Shown in pieces: positions 26,909 through 35,233 of a stretch of 64,000 bases of DNA (positions are counted from its first letter, which is position 1; each line of letters starts with the position of its first letter). The notes beneath the pieces are model-generated. The model searched no databases and was not told the DNA's origin. It worked only from the letters and a program-made list of their open reading frames with translations. Both the position numbers and the translations under genes were made by a program. The stretch is taken from positions 1,488,001 to 1,552,000 of the forward strand of contig NZ_CP088251.1 in the NCBI RefSeq assembly GCF_021117405.1. Direction: 5' to 3'. This DNA comes from Frateuria edaphi (GTDB taxonomy: Bacteria > Pseudomonadota > Gammaproteobacteria > Xanthomonadales > Rhodanobacteraceae).

Positions 26909-27718
26909 TCAGAAGACGAACGCAGCATCAGGAGTCTCTTGGTCGGAGGCGGTCTGGCTGCCAGTGGCGAAGGTGGCTGGCGTGGGCTCGCTACTTGGCG
27001 CGTCGCCGGGACCGCTCACGCGCGGCACGAACGCCGACGCGGTGGTCTCGGCGGGCTCCTTGGTCCCAGGTAGCGGCTGCCTGTCGGCCGTCTTGGCGGG
27101 GCCCGGTGTCCCTGACACAGCGGCAACAAGCGCGTCCCCACCTGCATCTATGGCCACCGAACGGATCAACACGCGATAGGCAGAGCTGCCGGGTGCGGTA
27201 GGGAGCGCCGTCGGAACCGATTTGTCTGCAGGATGTTCGGTCGTCTGCGGGCGGACGGTTATCGGCTCGGAGGTCCCAGGCGGGTCGACGTGCAGCGAGG
27301 CGAAGATCCGTTGCACGTAGCCATCGCGGTAGCCCGTGGTGAAGTTGCCCGAGTAGTAGCAGCTGAAAGCCTTGCCCCAGTCATCACCCGAGCGGCCATA
27401 ACACTCGGCCAGGATGCGTGCGCCCGCGGTGAGGTTGGCGCAGGCGTCGAAGGCCTGCTCGAAAGTGTCGAGCCCATAACGGGGTAGGTTGCTGCGGTTG
27501 ATCTGGGCTATGCCGAGCGAAAAGTCATATCCCTTCGCTTCGAGCATGCGCGCGGTAACGACCGCTTCGCCGAGGTTGCGCGGCTGGCGCTCCAGACGGC
27601 CCCCGACGATGCCGATGGCGAAGCGATTGCCGCCGGATTCGGCTTTGATCACATGCTTCATTACCTCGGCTGGGACCGCCAGGTGAGGGCAGGACATCGG
27701 GTTGAATACGGCGACCAT
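26909..27718 (-). CDS. virB1: Type IV secretion lytic transglycosylase VirB1
   Basis: 269 residues from the ATG at 27718. The lysozyme-like SLT domain occupies about residues 8-160: H-V-I-K-A-E27-S-G-G-N-R-F-A has the catalytic Glu and SLGIAQINRSN plus AGARILAECY complete the fold. The last 100 residues are Pro/Thr/Ala-rich and poorly conserved. VirB1 opens the peptidoglycan for assembly of the secretion machine. No classical signal peptide is evident, which is common for VirB1 proteins and leaves its route to the periplasm open. It follows virB11 by 16 bases, as in the X. citri locus where virB1 comes after virB11. Confidence 0.87.
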   Translation of the reverse strand: MVAVFNPMSCPHLAVPAEVMKHVIKAESGGNRFAIGIVGGRLERQPRNLGEAVVTARMLEAKGYDFSLGIAQINRSNLPRYGLDTFEQAFDACANLTAGARILAECYGRSGDDWGKAFSCYYSGNFTTGYRDGYVQRIFASLHVDPPGTSEPITVRPQTTEHPADKSVPTALPTAPGSSAYRVLIRSVAIDAGGDALVAAVSGTPGPAKTADRQPLPGTKEPAETTASAFVPRVSGPGDAPSSEPTPATFATGSQTASDQETPDAAFVF

Positions 27719-27734
27719 CCTTGGTTCCTCGTCG

Positions 27735-28784
27735 TCAGCACGCTTGCGACTGCGGGTCCTGCAGGAAATTGCGTGCAGGATCGAAGTCGATGCCGGTGAT
27801 GTGCCGCTGCCCTGCATGCGCCTTGATGTGGACGACGATGTCGATCGTCAGCCGGAGCAGCCGTGTGATGGTCGCGAACTCGAGCCCGGCACCTTCTGCC
27901 GAGGCTTTGACCATCAGCGCAAGCTGGTCCCAGGTCTGCTCGGTGCTGCCCGCGTGACAGCTGGTGATCGATCCGGGATGGCCCGATGCGCAGTTGCGGA
28001 TGAAGTAGAACGCCTCGTCGCCGCGCAACTCGGCCAGGATGATGCGGTCGGGCTTCATGCGCAGGCAGGTTTCCATGCAGCTCTTGGCCGTGACGTTGCT
28101 GGCGCTCTGGCCACCCTTGGAATAGAGCAGGTGCACGACGTTGGGTTGGCTGATGAAAAGCTCGCGGGCGTCCTCGATGGTGACCAGCCGTTCCTCGGGC
28201 GGGATGTGGTCGACAAGCGACTTCATGAAGGTGGTCTTGCCGCTGCCGGTGGCGCCGGATACCACGATGTTCTTCTTGCTGCGTACGGCCGCCTTGAAAA
28301 ATTCGGCATAGCGGCGCCCGGCACGCAGGTCGAGCAGGTGGCGATCTTCGTCGCCGAGGTCGCACGCGTCGTCCAGGATGTGATCGAAAAAGCCATCTGC
28401 CTGGTATTGGTCCAGCGTCCTGGACTGCTTCGAGGGAAGGCGGATGGTGATCGACACGTTGCCCGCCTCGCAGGCAGGCGGGATGACGAACTGGGCGCGC
28501 TGGCCGGTCGGGAAGGTCAGCGAGACGACGGGATCGATGTCGGTGATGCGCTGCCCGGTATTGCTTTCGTTGACTACGGCGGTACAGAACTGGCGCGCGC
28601 GCTCGAAGGTCAGCGCCGGGACTTCCACCCGCTGCCAGCCGGCACGGCTTTCAAGGTAGAGCTCGCCAGGCCGGTTGATGCAAATCTCGGTGACCTCGGA
28701 TGAGGCCATGAATTCGCGCACGCCCAGCACCTCGTACTGGTAGTCGAGGAATTCGTTCGAGACAAGGGCGAGGGGATCTTCCAT
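27735..28784 (-). CDS. virB11: Type IV secretion hexameric ATPase VirB11
   Basis: 349 residues. The N-terminal domain (1-150) is followed by the RecA-like domain with Walker A V-S-G-A-T-G-S-G-K-T-T at 175-185, an Asp box in TIEDAREL, Walker B I-I-L-A-E-L-R-G-D-E and the His box SCHAGS. VirB11 forms a ring at the inner membrane that switches the system between pilus assembly and substrate transfer. It is separated from virB10 by eight bases. All motifs look intact. Confidence 0.95.
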   Translation of the reverse strand: MEDPLALVSNEFLDYQYEVLGVREFMASSEVTEICINRPGELYLESRAGWQRVEVPALTFERARQFCTAVVNESNTGQRITDIDPVVSLTFPTGQRAQFVIPPACEAGNVSITIRLPSKQSRTLDQYQADGFFDHILDDACDLGDEDRHLLDLRAGRRYAEFFKAAVRSKKNIVVSGATGSGKTTFMKSLVDHIPPEERLVTIEDARELFISQPNVVHLLYSKGGQSASNVTAKSCMETCLRMKPDRIILAELRGDEAFYFIRNCASGHPGSITSCHAGSTEQTWDQLALMVKASAEGAGLEFATITRLLRLTIDIVVHIKAHAGQRHITGIDFDPARNFLQDPQSQAC

Positions 28785-28792
28785 AAGCCTGT

Positions 28793-29977
28793 TCAGAAGC
28801 GCGCGACGACGTCGCTGAAGTCAACGTCGCGGGCGACGTAGACGTAGATCACCGTGCCCTGGTTGATGGTCACCGTGGGCGGCCTGTTGGCGGCCTCGCG
28901 CACGGCCATGTCGGCCAGGTTCTGGACGGTGCGGGCGGTATTGCTCTCGAAAGGTTCCTGCACGATCACGCCGCCTGCGGCAATCGAGGAAGTCGTGGGG
29001 CCGTGCCCGGCGGCCTCATACTTGAAAGCGTCGCTGAGCATGCTGATGAGCAATGCGGCGCTGATGCGGCTGCCCCAGTGCGCGTCGTAGTGCCCGGGCA
29101 GTCCGGCGCCGCCCAGATTGTCGATGCCGGGGCTCGGCTTGCTGCTCATGTCCACGTCGATGCCGGTTGGCGTGATGATGCGATCCCACACCACGGCGAC
29201 GCGCCGGCCTTTCGGGCCGCTCGAATAGGCGCCGAGCACCTTTGAGCCCTTAGGCAGCAGCAGCTTGCGGCCGTTGAATGAATACACCGGCTCGGTGACC
29301 AGGCAGGAGGTGTAGCCCGGCACGTCCGTGACGATCCGGGTTTCCAGCACGCAGCGGATGTAGGTCCCGCGCTGCATCAGCGCATCGGCGTGCTCCAGCG
29401 GCTCGGCTTGGGTCGCCGTCGCTCGGCCGGACAGCGAGGCCCGGCCGAGGCCTGGAGACGGTGCGCCGGCAGGTGTCGCCGAAAGGTTGCCCATCGGGTC
29501 CGATGTGCCGGCGATGCGGCGCTCGATCAGCGTGGGTTCGCGGGGCGTATAAGCCAAAGACGCCTGTGGGGTTTGTTCGGCGGGCGGTTGCGGTAGCGGC
29601 AGCGGCGGCAAGGCGGGTTGCGTGGCCAGAGGAATCGGTTCGGGCCCGGGGCGGCGGGCAGGCGGCAGGGCCAAGGCCGGCGGTGCATCGGCCACGGTGA
29701 CTTTTTCTTCCCTCGGTTTGTTCGGTTCGCGACGCGAGGTGGCGCTGCTGATCATCCAATACGAGACGAACAACAACAGCGCGACTGCAGAACCTAGCAT
29801 CAGCAGCACGCGCCGGTTCATCCGTCGCAGTTCATGCGATTTCAGCAGTGGCGCGCCGGCGTCCAAGTCGGGCGAGGCGGACTGCTGGTAGTGCGCGGAG
29901 TAAGGATTGTGCGTTAACGCTTCGCCATGACCGGCGTCCGCGCTATCGACGGACTGGTAGGGGGTGTGCGTGCTCAC
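28793..29977 (-). CDS. virB10: Type IV secretion core protein VirB10
   Basis: 394 residues: cytoplasmic tail (1-55), one membrane helix (56-77, VLLMLGSAVALLLFVSYWMI), a Pro-rich periplasmic linker (about 85-150) and the C-terminal TrbI/VirB10 beta-barrel domain with GTYIRCVLETRIVTDVPGY, the helix region ALLISMLSDAFKYE forming the outer-membrane antenna, and NQGTVIYVYVARDVDF near the end. It spans both membranes and forms the core complex with VirB7 and VirB9. Its start overlaps virB9 by four bases. Confidence 0.94.
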   Translation of the reverse strand: MSTHTPYQSVDSADAGHGEALTHNPYSAHYQQSASPDLDAGAPLLKSHELRRMNRRVLLMLGSAVALLLFVSYWMISSATSRREPNKPREEKVTVADAPPALALPPARRPGPEPIPLATQPALPPLPLPQPPAEQTPQASLAYTPREPTLIERRIAGTSDPMGNLSATPAGAPSPGLGRASLSGRATATQAEPLEHADALMQRGTYIRCVLETRIVTDVPGYTSCLVTEPVYSFNGRKLLLPKGSKVLGAYSSGPKGRRVAVVWDRIITPTGIDVDMSSKPSPGIDNLGGAGLPGHYDAHWGSRISAALLISMLSDAFKYEAAGHGPTTSSIAAGGVIVQEPFESNTARTVQNLADMAVREAANRPPTVTINQGTVIYVYVARDVDFSDVVARF

Positions 29978-30741
29978 TTGGCGGCGTTCCTTCGCAGGCC
30001 GATGACGTCGTCGCCATGGCGGATGACGAGATAGGGATACGTTCCGTGGACGACGATGGTGTTGCCCTCGACGGTCGTGTTGACGAGGGAATCGTCGCCG
30101 TGCTCCGTCTCGCGCATGAAGATCGCCGGGAAGTTGCCGGTGGGAAAGCGCTTGAGGTCGCTCATGCGGATGTAGGTAAAGCGGCCATCGTCATAGACGT
30201 GCGCCGGGACCAGCCAGGGCGCGCGCTTGCTCCGCGTGGCGTAGTCGTAGTCGAAGTTGTAGTTGCGTCCCGGGATCAACCGGGTATCCAGCGGAGGTGC
30301 TTCGGCGGCTTTCTTCCTTTCCGTCGAGAAGCTGGTGCCGGCGGGATAGGCAAAAGTGATCTTGTACTGCACGCCCTCGCGCTTGGCCTGGTCTAGTACC
30401 TTCCAGTCGGTCGCCACTACCTTCAGTTCGAAGATGTAGGAGTGCGTGGCCGTACGCACCATCATGTTGGTGTCCACGTCTACGTTTTTGGGCTTGAGGT
30501 AGAACACGTTGTCGCGACGGGTGAGTTCCCAGCCGCTGCTGAAGCCGGTGCTGTAATCGAGGATTTGCTCGTTCGGGCTGAGCTCGATCTGCGTGGTAAT
30601 GCCCAGGCCCGAGCGCACTGGATAGATGTGGTCCGGCTGGTATTCGTACTGCTGCACGACCTGTGCTTGTGCCTGGCTTGGTATGCCAATGGCGGCCGCG
30701 CACATCAGGGTCGCCACGAACGCAAGGTGGTACCGGGTCAT
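29974..30741 (-). CDS. virB9: Type IV secretion core protein VirB9
   Basis: 255 residues with a signal peptide of about 26 residues (LAFVATLMCAAAIGIPSQAQA). The mature protein has the N-terminal VirB9 domain (LGITTQIELSPNEQILDYS, WELTRRDNVFYLKP) and a C-terminal domain (NYNFDYDYATRSKRAPWLVP, DDGRFTYIRM) that binds VirB7 and VirB10 in the outer-membrane ring. It overlaps virB8 and virB10 by four bases each. Length agrees with VirB9 of X. citri-type systems. Confidence 0.94.
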   Translation of the reverse strand: MTRYHLAFVATLMCAAAIGIPSQAQAQVVQQYEYQPDHIYPVRSGLGITTQIELSPNEQILDYSTGFSSGWELTRRDNVFYLKPKNVDVDTNMMVRTATHSYIFELKVVATDWKVLDQAKREGVQYKITFAYPAGTSFSTERKKAAEAPPLDTRLIPGRNYNFDYDYATRSKRAPWLVPAHVYDDGRFTYIRMSDLKRFPTGNFPAIFMRETEHGDDSLVNTTVEGNTIVVHGTYPYLVIRHGDDVIGLRRNAAK

Positions 30742-31610
30742 CGAGCCGCTCCCGTTGGGGCATCTGCTGCCGCATCGAGCCGTGGTGAAGAGCCCTGACC
30801 TTGGATAGGCGCGGGCGGGTAGGCTGGCGTGGAGGACTGCGTCATCGCCTGGGCATTGGCGGCTTCCGGGATCTCGGCAGGCGCAGGCGTGGCGTAGTCG
30901 TTGTCCACGCGGTAGCTGGTGACCCAGAAACCCAGCGGGTTCTCGATGCGGTTGCGGTCGTCCATTTCCAGGTTCGCCTTGTAGATGAATTCCATCGTGG
31001 CGATCTTGCTGTCCAGCGGCTGCGTGGCGCCGCTCTGCTTGTCGTAGAGGCTGCGCTGGAAGCGGACGGTGGCGCCCGTTGGCGTGCGGCCCGCGCCGCC
31101 GCCGATCAGGACGATGCTGAGCAGCCTCACTCGTATGGCTTTGTCCTTTCCGTATGCCTTGTAAGGGCTGTCCGGGTTCATCGACGAGTAGAGCCGCGTG
31201 TAGTCTGCCTTGACGCCAGGCGAGGCCATGGTCTGTACGGTGGTCCAGTCGCCGAGGTTGAGCAGCGCCAGGTCGTAGGACTCGCGGGCCATGACGAAAT
31301 GCGCGACGTTGCTGCGGTTGATCGCCTCGCTGGTGCTTATTCGGCGATGCGTGAAGTCCCCGGTCAGCCGGGCCACGGTGCTCGTGCCCGTGTAGGCATC
31401 AGCCATCACCAGGTAGGGCACTTTTTGCTTGAGCGGAAGCATGTAGAAATAGCCGCCAGCGAGGATCAGCGACATGCCGAGCGCGCAAAATGCCACCCAC
31501 CACGCGCGCCGCTCGCTGCGGCGCGCGATGTCTGCGATCGAGAGTTCGTAGTTGACCGCCTTGGCGACGGCTTCCTCGACCTTGCGGGAGCTGGCTTTCC
31601 TGGCAAGCAT
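30738..31610 (-). CDS. virB8: Type IV secretion inner-membrane protein VirB8
   Basis: 290 residues: short basic cytoplasmic start, one membrane helix (36-57), and the periplasmic VirB8/TrbF domain (about 65-225) with YDLALLNLGDWTTVQTMAS and NPLGFWVTSYRVDND. The last 55 residues, from about 235, are Pro/Ala/Gln-rich and probably flexible, an extension not seen in the short Agrobacterium form. VirB8 organises the inner-membrane complex and contacts VirB6, VirB9 and VirB10. The start overlaps the virB7 stop by one base (TGATG). Confidence 0.92.
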   Translation of the reverse strand: MLARKASSRKVEEAVAKAVNYELSIADIARRSERRAWWVAFCALGMSLILAGGYFYMLPLKQKVPYLVMADAYTGTSTVARLTGDFTHRRISTSEAINRSNVAHFVMARESYDLALLNLGDWTTVQTMASPGVKADYTRLYSSMNPDSPYKAYGKDKAIRVRLLSIVLIGGGAGRTPTGATVRFQRSLYDKQSGATQPLDSKIATMEFIYKANLEMDDRNRIENPLGFWVTSYRVDNDYATPAPAEIPEAANAQAMTQSSTPAYPPAPIQGQGSSPRLDAAADAPTGAAR

Positions 31611-32116
31611 CAGCGCACTCCGCCGACGGTGTCGGTAGAGCCCGGCTTCGTAGCTACGCCGGTCGGAGGCATCGATGGCTGCTGCATCCCTGAAGGCGTG
31701 ATGCTGGAACCGAAGCTCTTTACGCGGTCGACTTGAAGCCTTTCACCCGCAACGGTGACCGACACGCCCTGCGCCGCGTAGACCGCGCTCAGTTCGCTAA
31801 CCGCTTGCTGGATGTCCGTCGTGCGCAACTTGCTGACTGGCGCGAACAGCGTGTAATCGGAAGGAATGCGATAGACCAGCGTCATGCCGGTGTCGGTGGT
31901 CCAGCGAACCAGCATGTTGCGCAGCGTCTCGTCCATCGGAGCGGCGTAGTAGGTATAGGGCTGATTGAGCGGAATCTCGGTGGTAGACGGCTGGAAGCGA
32001 TTGACTGGTTTCCAACGCCCGCCGAAATCCTTGGCGGCAGGCGTTCCGCAGCCGGCCAGCAGGAGTGCTGGCAGCAACAGGGCGCTCAGAATCCGGTTCG
32101 GAAAAACCTTGTTCAC
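31610..32116 (-). CDS. virB7: VirB7 lipoprotein with extra N0 domain (X-T4SS type)
   Basis: 168 residues from a GTG at 32116. A short signal sequence ends in the lipobox L-L-A-G-C23. Residues 30-43 (DFGGRWKPVNRF) form the unstructured arm that binds VirB9, and residues 51-130 form a secretin/TonB short N-terminal (N0)-like domain, with PMDETLRNMLVRWTTDTGM and QQAVSELSAVYAAQGVSVTV. Classical VirB7 proteins are only about 45-55 residues; the added N0 domain is a hallmark of the X. citri bacteria-killing T4SS. A further Pro/Ser/Thr-rich tail (135-168) exceeds the length I recall for X. citri VirB7 (about 139 residues). First gene of the vir operon. The open frame upstream of the GTG lacks signal-peptide character. 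Confidence 0.9.
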   Translation of the reverse strand: MNKVFPNRILSALLLPALLLAGCGTPAAKDFGGRWKPVNRFQPSTTEIPLNQPYTYYAAPMDETLRNMLVRWTTDTGMTLVYRIPSDYTLFAPVSKLRTTDIQQAVSELSAVYAAQGVSVTVAGERLQVDRVKSFGSSITPSGMQQPSMPPTGVATKPGSTDTVGGVR

Positions 32117-32694
32117 GTGGAGCTCGCAGGTCGAGGTAGTTGTCAGCCGCGTGGCGTGGGGCGCACGCGCGCACCGGCACGGCGCGGCGCCGCACCCTGT
32201 TCGATGCCGGGGCAAATCAGTAGATGTGGAGAAAGCCTTGGAGCCGGTGCGATGGCGCGCGCACGACACTCCGTCCGCATGCGCGGAAGGCGTGTAGGCA
32301 CTTGCTTGCCGGCATCAGCGCGCCGAGCAACAAAATTTGCAGGGCCCACGCTGCACTAGTTGGCGATTCCATTCCGACTCCCTGTCTATTCCGTCTTCAA
32401 GCAGGTCTTCGGATGCAAGGCGAGAGACCTGTTGGCAGTAGCGTTCACGTCACTTGAACGCGGTGCTTATTAGAGCCGCGGCCCGCTACGAGCGACAAGC
32501 CCGATGCGTCAGTACGTGGCGTCATCCACGTGACATCCTCGCTGTGGGTGAAGACCTACGAATGGTTGGGTGGGCCGCTGTCAGCGTGCTCGCCCAGGCT
32601 TCTCGTGTTGGCGACTAGCCGCTTGCCGTGGTCTTGCGCCGCGGTTGAAGTGCGTCTATATTGCGCAACTCATATGTTAGCGCGTTAGTACATT
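32117..32694. other. Divergent regulatory region between vir operon and his operon
   Basis: 578 bases without a supported gene separate virB7 (minus) from the TrpR-family gene (plus). It should contain the vir promoter, but I see no convincing -35/-10 pair on the minus strand. A perfect inverted repeat ACGTGG-N6-CCACGT lies at 32514-32531. The last 20 bases hold the candidate his operator. Short open frames here have no recognisable content. Base composition is mixed, with AT-richer segments around 32340-32480. Confidence 0.6.
32674..32693 (+). promoter_or_regulatory. Candidate operator overlapping the his operon start
   Basis: ATGTTAGCGCGTTAGTACAT ends one base before the ATG at 32695. The outer arms ATGT and ACAT are inverted and the centre repeats TTAG around CGCG. 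A TTGCGC hexamer at 32661-32666 and TTAGTA at 32685-32690 (18-base spacer) could be the promoter, giving a near-leaderless mRNA, since no ribosome site precedes the ATG. Binding by the TrpR-family protein encoded next is inferred from position. Confidence 0.45.
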
Positions 32695-33027
32695 ATGAAG
32701 CGACGAGCGATTGATCCCGAGACCCCGAACGAGTCGGTGGAGCGCAGCCTGTGCGAGGCGCTGCTGGCGCTGCGCGACGTGGACGAGATGCAGGCGTTCC
32801 TGCATGACCTGTGCACGCCGGCGGAACTGGAGGCGATGGTGGATCGCTGGCGGGTGGTGCCGTACCTGCAGGAGGGGCTGCCTTACCGGGAGATCCACGA
32901 GCGCACGGGGGTGAGCATCACCACCATCGGGCGGGTGGCGCGCTACCTCAACCAGGGCAACGGCGGCTATCTCGCCGCGGCGGCGCGCGCGGCACGCAAG
33001 CGCAAGACCGCCAAGGCACCGGCATGA
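32695..33027 (+). CDS. TrpR/YerC-family DNA-binding regulator heading the his operon
   Basis: 110 residues. The central part matches the TrpR/YerC/YecD family: LHDLCTPAELEAMVDRW, then a helix-turn-helix at about 60-86 (EGLPYREIHERTGVSITTIG and RVARYL), followed by a basic Ala/Arg/Lys tail. E. coli TrpR binds tryptophan, but this subgroup is found before histidine genes in Xanthomonadales and is thought to repress them in response to histidine; comparative studies have called it HisR. The stop overlaps hisG by four bases (ATGA), so regulator and biosynthetic genes are cotranscribed and autoregulation through the operator at the start codon is likely. The effector is not shown by the sequence. 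Confidence 0.88.
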   Translation: MKRRAIDPETPNESVERSLCEALLALRDVDEMQAFLHDLCTPAELEAMVDRWRVVPYLQEGLPYREIHERTGVSITTIGRVARYLNQGNGGYLAAAARAARKRKTAKAPA

Positions 33028-33920
33028 GGCCGCGCGATCGACTTCGCATCGCGATGCAGAAATCCGGGCGGCTCACCGAGCCGGCGCAGGACCTGCTGAC
33101 GCGGTGCGGGTTCACCTTCCGGCAGAGCCGCGACAAGCTGTTCTGCTTCGGCGAGGGCGAGCCGGTGGACCTGTTGCTGGTGCGCGATGACGACATTCCC
33201 GGGCTGATCGCGCAGGGCGTGTGCGATCTGGGGATAGTCGGGCGCAACGTCCTCAACGAGTACGAGCTCACCGCTGGGCGCGAGGATGACGTGGCGCTGG
33301 CGGAATGGCGCGGGCTGGGCTTCGGGCGCTGCCGGTTGTCGCTGGCGGTGCCGCAGGAGATGGACTATGCCGGCGCCGCGGACCTTGCCGGGCGACGCAT
33401 CGCGACCTCCTATCCGGGGCTGCTCGGCCGCTGGCTGCGCGCGCAGGGGATCGAGGCCGGCGTGGTGACGCTGGCCGGATCGGTGGAGATCGCGCCGCGG
33501 TTGGGTACGGCCGAGGCCATCTGCGACCTGGTGCAGAGCGGCGGCACGCTGGTGGCGAACCAGTTGCGCGAGGTCGAGGTGGTGCTGGACAGCGAGGCGC
33601 TGCTGGTGGGCCCGCAGGTGCTGCCGGCGGACGAGCGCGGCGACCTGGTCGAGCTGCTGCTCAAGCGCATCGATGGCGTGATCCAGGTGCGCGAGTCGCG
33701 GCTGCTGCTGTTGCAGGCCGCGCGTGGCTCGCTGGAAGCGATCACTCGCCTGTTGCCGGGCGGCCCGCAGCCGACGCTGCTGCCGCTGGCCGGCCAGCCG
33801 GACCAGGTGATGCTGCAGGCGCTGTGCGCCGGCGAGGTGAGCTGGCGCCAGCTCGAAGAGATCAAGAAGGCCGGTGCGCGCGAGATGTTCGTGCTGCCGG
33901 TGGAAAGGATGCTGGCATGA
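33024..33920 (+). CDS. hisG: ATP phosphoribosyltransferase, long form
   Basis: 298 residues, the length of the long HisG form with a C-terminal ACT-like regulatory domain (last 80 residues, ending [19 protein letters not shown]). N-terminal [12 protein letters not shown] and the PRPP-binding segment [21 protein letters not shown]-type region are present (residues about 155-175). It catalyses the first committed step, ATP plus PRPP, and is the point of histidine feedback. Because it is the long form, no hisZ partner is needed. It overlaps the regulator gene and hisD by four bases each. Confidence 0.95.
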   Translation: MRPRDRLRIAMQKSGRLTEPAQDLLTRCGFTFRQSRDKLFCFGEGEPVDLLLVRDDDIPGLIAQGVCDLGIVGRNVLNEYELTAGREDDVALAEWRGLGFGRCRLSLAVPQEMDYAGAADLAGRRIATSYPGLLGRWLRAQGIEAGVVTLAGSVEIAPRLGTAEAICDLVQSGGTLVANQLREVEVVLDSEALLVGPQVLPADERGDLVELLLKRIDGVIQVRESRLLLLQAARGSLEAITRLLPGGPQPTLLPLAGQPDQVMLQALCAGEVSWRQLEEIKKAGAREMFVLPVERMLA

Positions 33921-35233
33921 AGCGGCTGGCGTGGAATGCGTTGGACGAACAGGGGCGCGCCGCGGCCCTGGCGCGGCCGGTGCAGGCGCGCAGCGACGAG
34001 CTGCGCGACGGTGTCGCAGGGATTATCGAAGCCGTGCGCGGGCAGGGCGATGCGGCGCTGCTGCGCTTCACCGCTCGGTACGACCGCTGCACGCTCCAGC
34101 GGTTGGAGGTCGAGCCGTCCGAGTTCGACGAGGCCGAGGCGGCGCTCGATCCGGCGTTGAAGGCGGCGATAGGCGAGGCGGCCGCGCGCATCGAGGCGTT
34201 CCATCGCGCCGCCGCACCTCGACCGGTGGCGATGGAAACCGCGCCAGGTGTGCGCGTCGAACGCGTGTTGCGGGCAATCGGCCGCGTCGGGCTTTACGTG
34301 CCGGCCGGCACCGCGCCGTTGCCGTCCACGGCGTTGATGCTGGGCGTGCCGGCGCGCATCGCCGGCTGCGCCGAGGTTGTCTTGTGTTCCCCGGCGCGCG
34401 CGGATGGTCGTTGCGATCCGGCCGTTCTCCATGTGGCGCGCGTCATCGGTGCGCATCGGGTGTTCAAGCTCGGCGGCGCGCAGGCGATTGCCGCGATGGC
34501 GTACGGCACGGCAAGCGTGCCCCGTTGCGACAAGCTGTTCGGGCCGGGCAACGCGTGGGTCACCGAGGCCAAAGTGCAGGTTTCGACCGATCCGCAGGGC
34601 GCGGCGATCGACATGCCGGCCGGTCCGTCGGAAGTGCTGGTGGTGGCCGATGCGCAGGCCGAGCCCGCCTTCGTGGCGGCAGATCTGTTGTCCCAGGCCG
34701 AACACGGACCGGATTCGCAGGTAGTGCTGGTAAGCCCGTCGGCCGGCTTGCTGGATGCCGTGGCGGCCGAAGTCGAGCGCCAGTGCGCGGCTTTGCCGCG
34801 AGCAGATGTCGCGCGCCGGGCGCTGGCGAACAGCCGGTTGATCGAGGTCGACTCGCTGGAGCAGGCGATCGAGGTGAGCAACCGCTACGCGCCGGAACAT
34901 TTGATCCTGCAGGTCATCGAGCCGCGTGCCTGGCTGGCGCGGGTGGAGAGTGCCGGCTCGGTGTTCCTGGGCGCATGGACGCCCGAATCGGTCGGCGATT
35001 ATTCGAGCGGCAGCAACCACGTGCTGCCGACCTACGGTTATGCGCGCAGCCACAGTGGCGTGTCGGTGGCCAGTTTCCAGAAGCAGATCAGCGTGCAGGA
35101 GCTGAGTCCGGAAGGGCTGCGGGTGATCGGTCCGTGCACCGCCACGCTGGCCGCCGCCGAGCAGTTGGAGGCGCACCGCCGCGCGGTGACGCTGCGGCTG
35201 GCGGCGCTCGATGCGGAGGTATCCATCGCATGA
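33917..35233 (+). CDS. hisD: Histidinol dehydrogenase
   Basis: 438 residues, normal length. Conserved stretches include [56 protein letters not shown] and [18 protein letters not shown], covering the NAD and zinc sites. The enzyme oxidises histidinol to histidine in two steps, the last reactions of the pathway. The gene is linked to hisG and hisC by four-base overlaps. Confidence 0.96.
   Translation: MKRLAWNALDEQGRAAALARPVQARSDELRDGVAGIIEAVRGQGDAALLRFTARYDRCTLQRLEVEPSEFDEAEAALDPALKAAIGEAAARIEAFHRAAAPRPVAMETAPGVRVERVLRAIGRVGLYVPAGTAPLPSTALMLGVPARIAGCAEVVLCSPARADGRCDPAVLHVARVIGAHRVFKLGGAQAIAAMAYGTASVPRCDKLFGPGNAWVTEAKVQVSTDPQGAAIDMPAGPSEVLVVADAQAEPAFVAADLLSQAEHGPDSQVVLVSPSAGLLDAVAAEVERQCAALPRADVARRALANSRLIEVDSLEQAIEVSNRYAPEHLILQVIEPRAWLARVESAGSVFLGAWTPESVGDYSSGSNHVLPTYGYARSHSGVSVASFQKQISVQELSPEGLRVIGPCTATLAAAEQLEAHRRAVTLRLAALDAEVSIA

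Noticed and set aside
19383-32116. Conjugative element rather than a killing system
   Set aside because: There is no relaxase or other mobilisation gene, and VirB7 carries the N0 domain of killing-type systems; conjugation cannot be excluded for genes outside the window.
32143-32457. Short open frames in the vir-his spacer
   Set aside because: No ribosome sites, no recognisable sequence and both strands are open for chance reasons.
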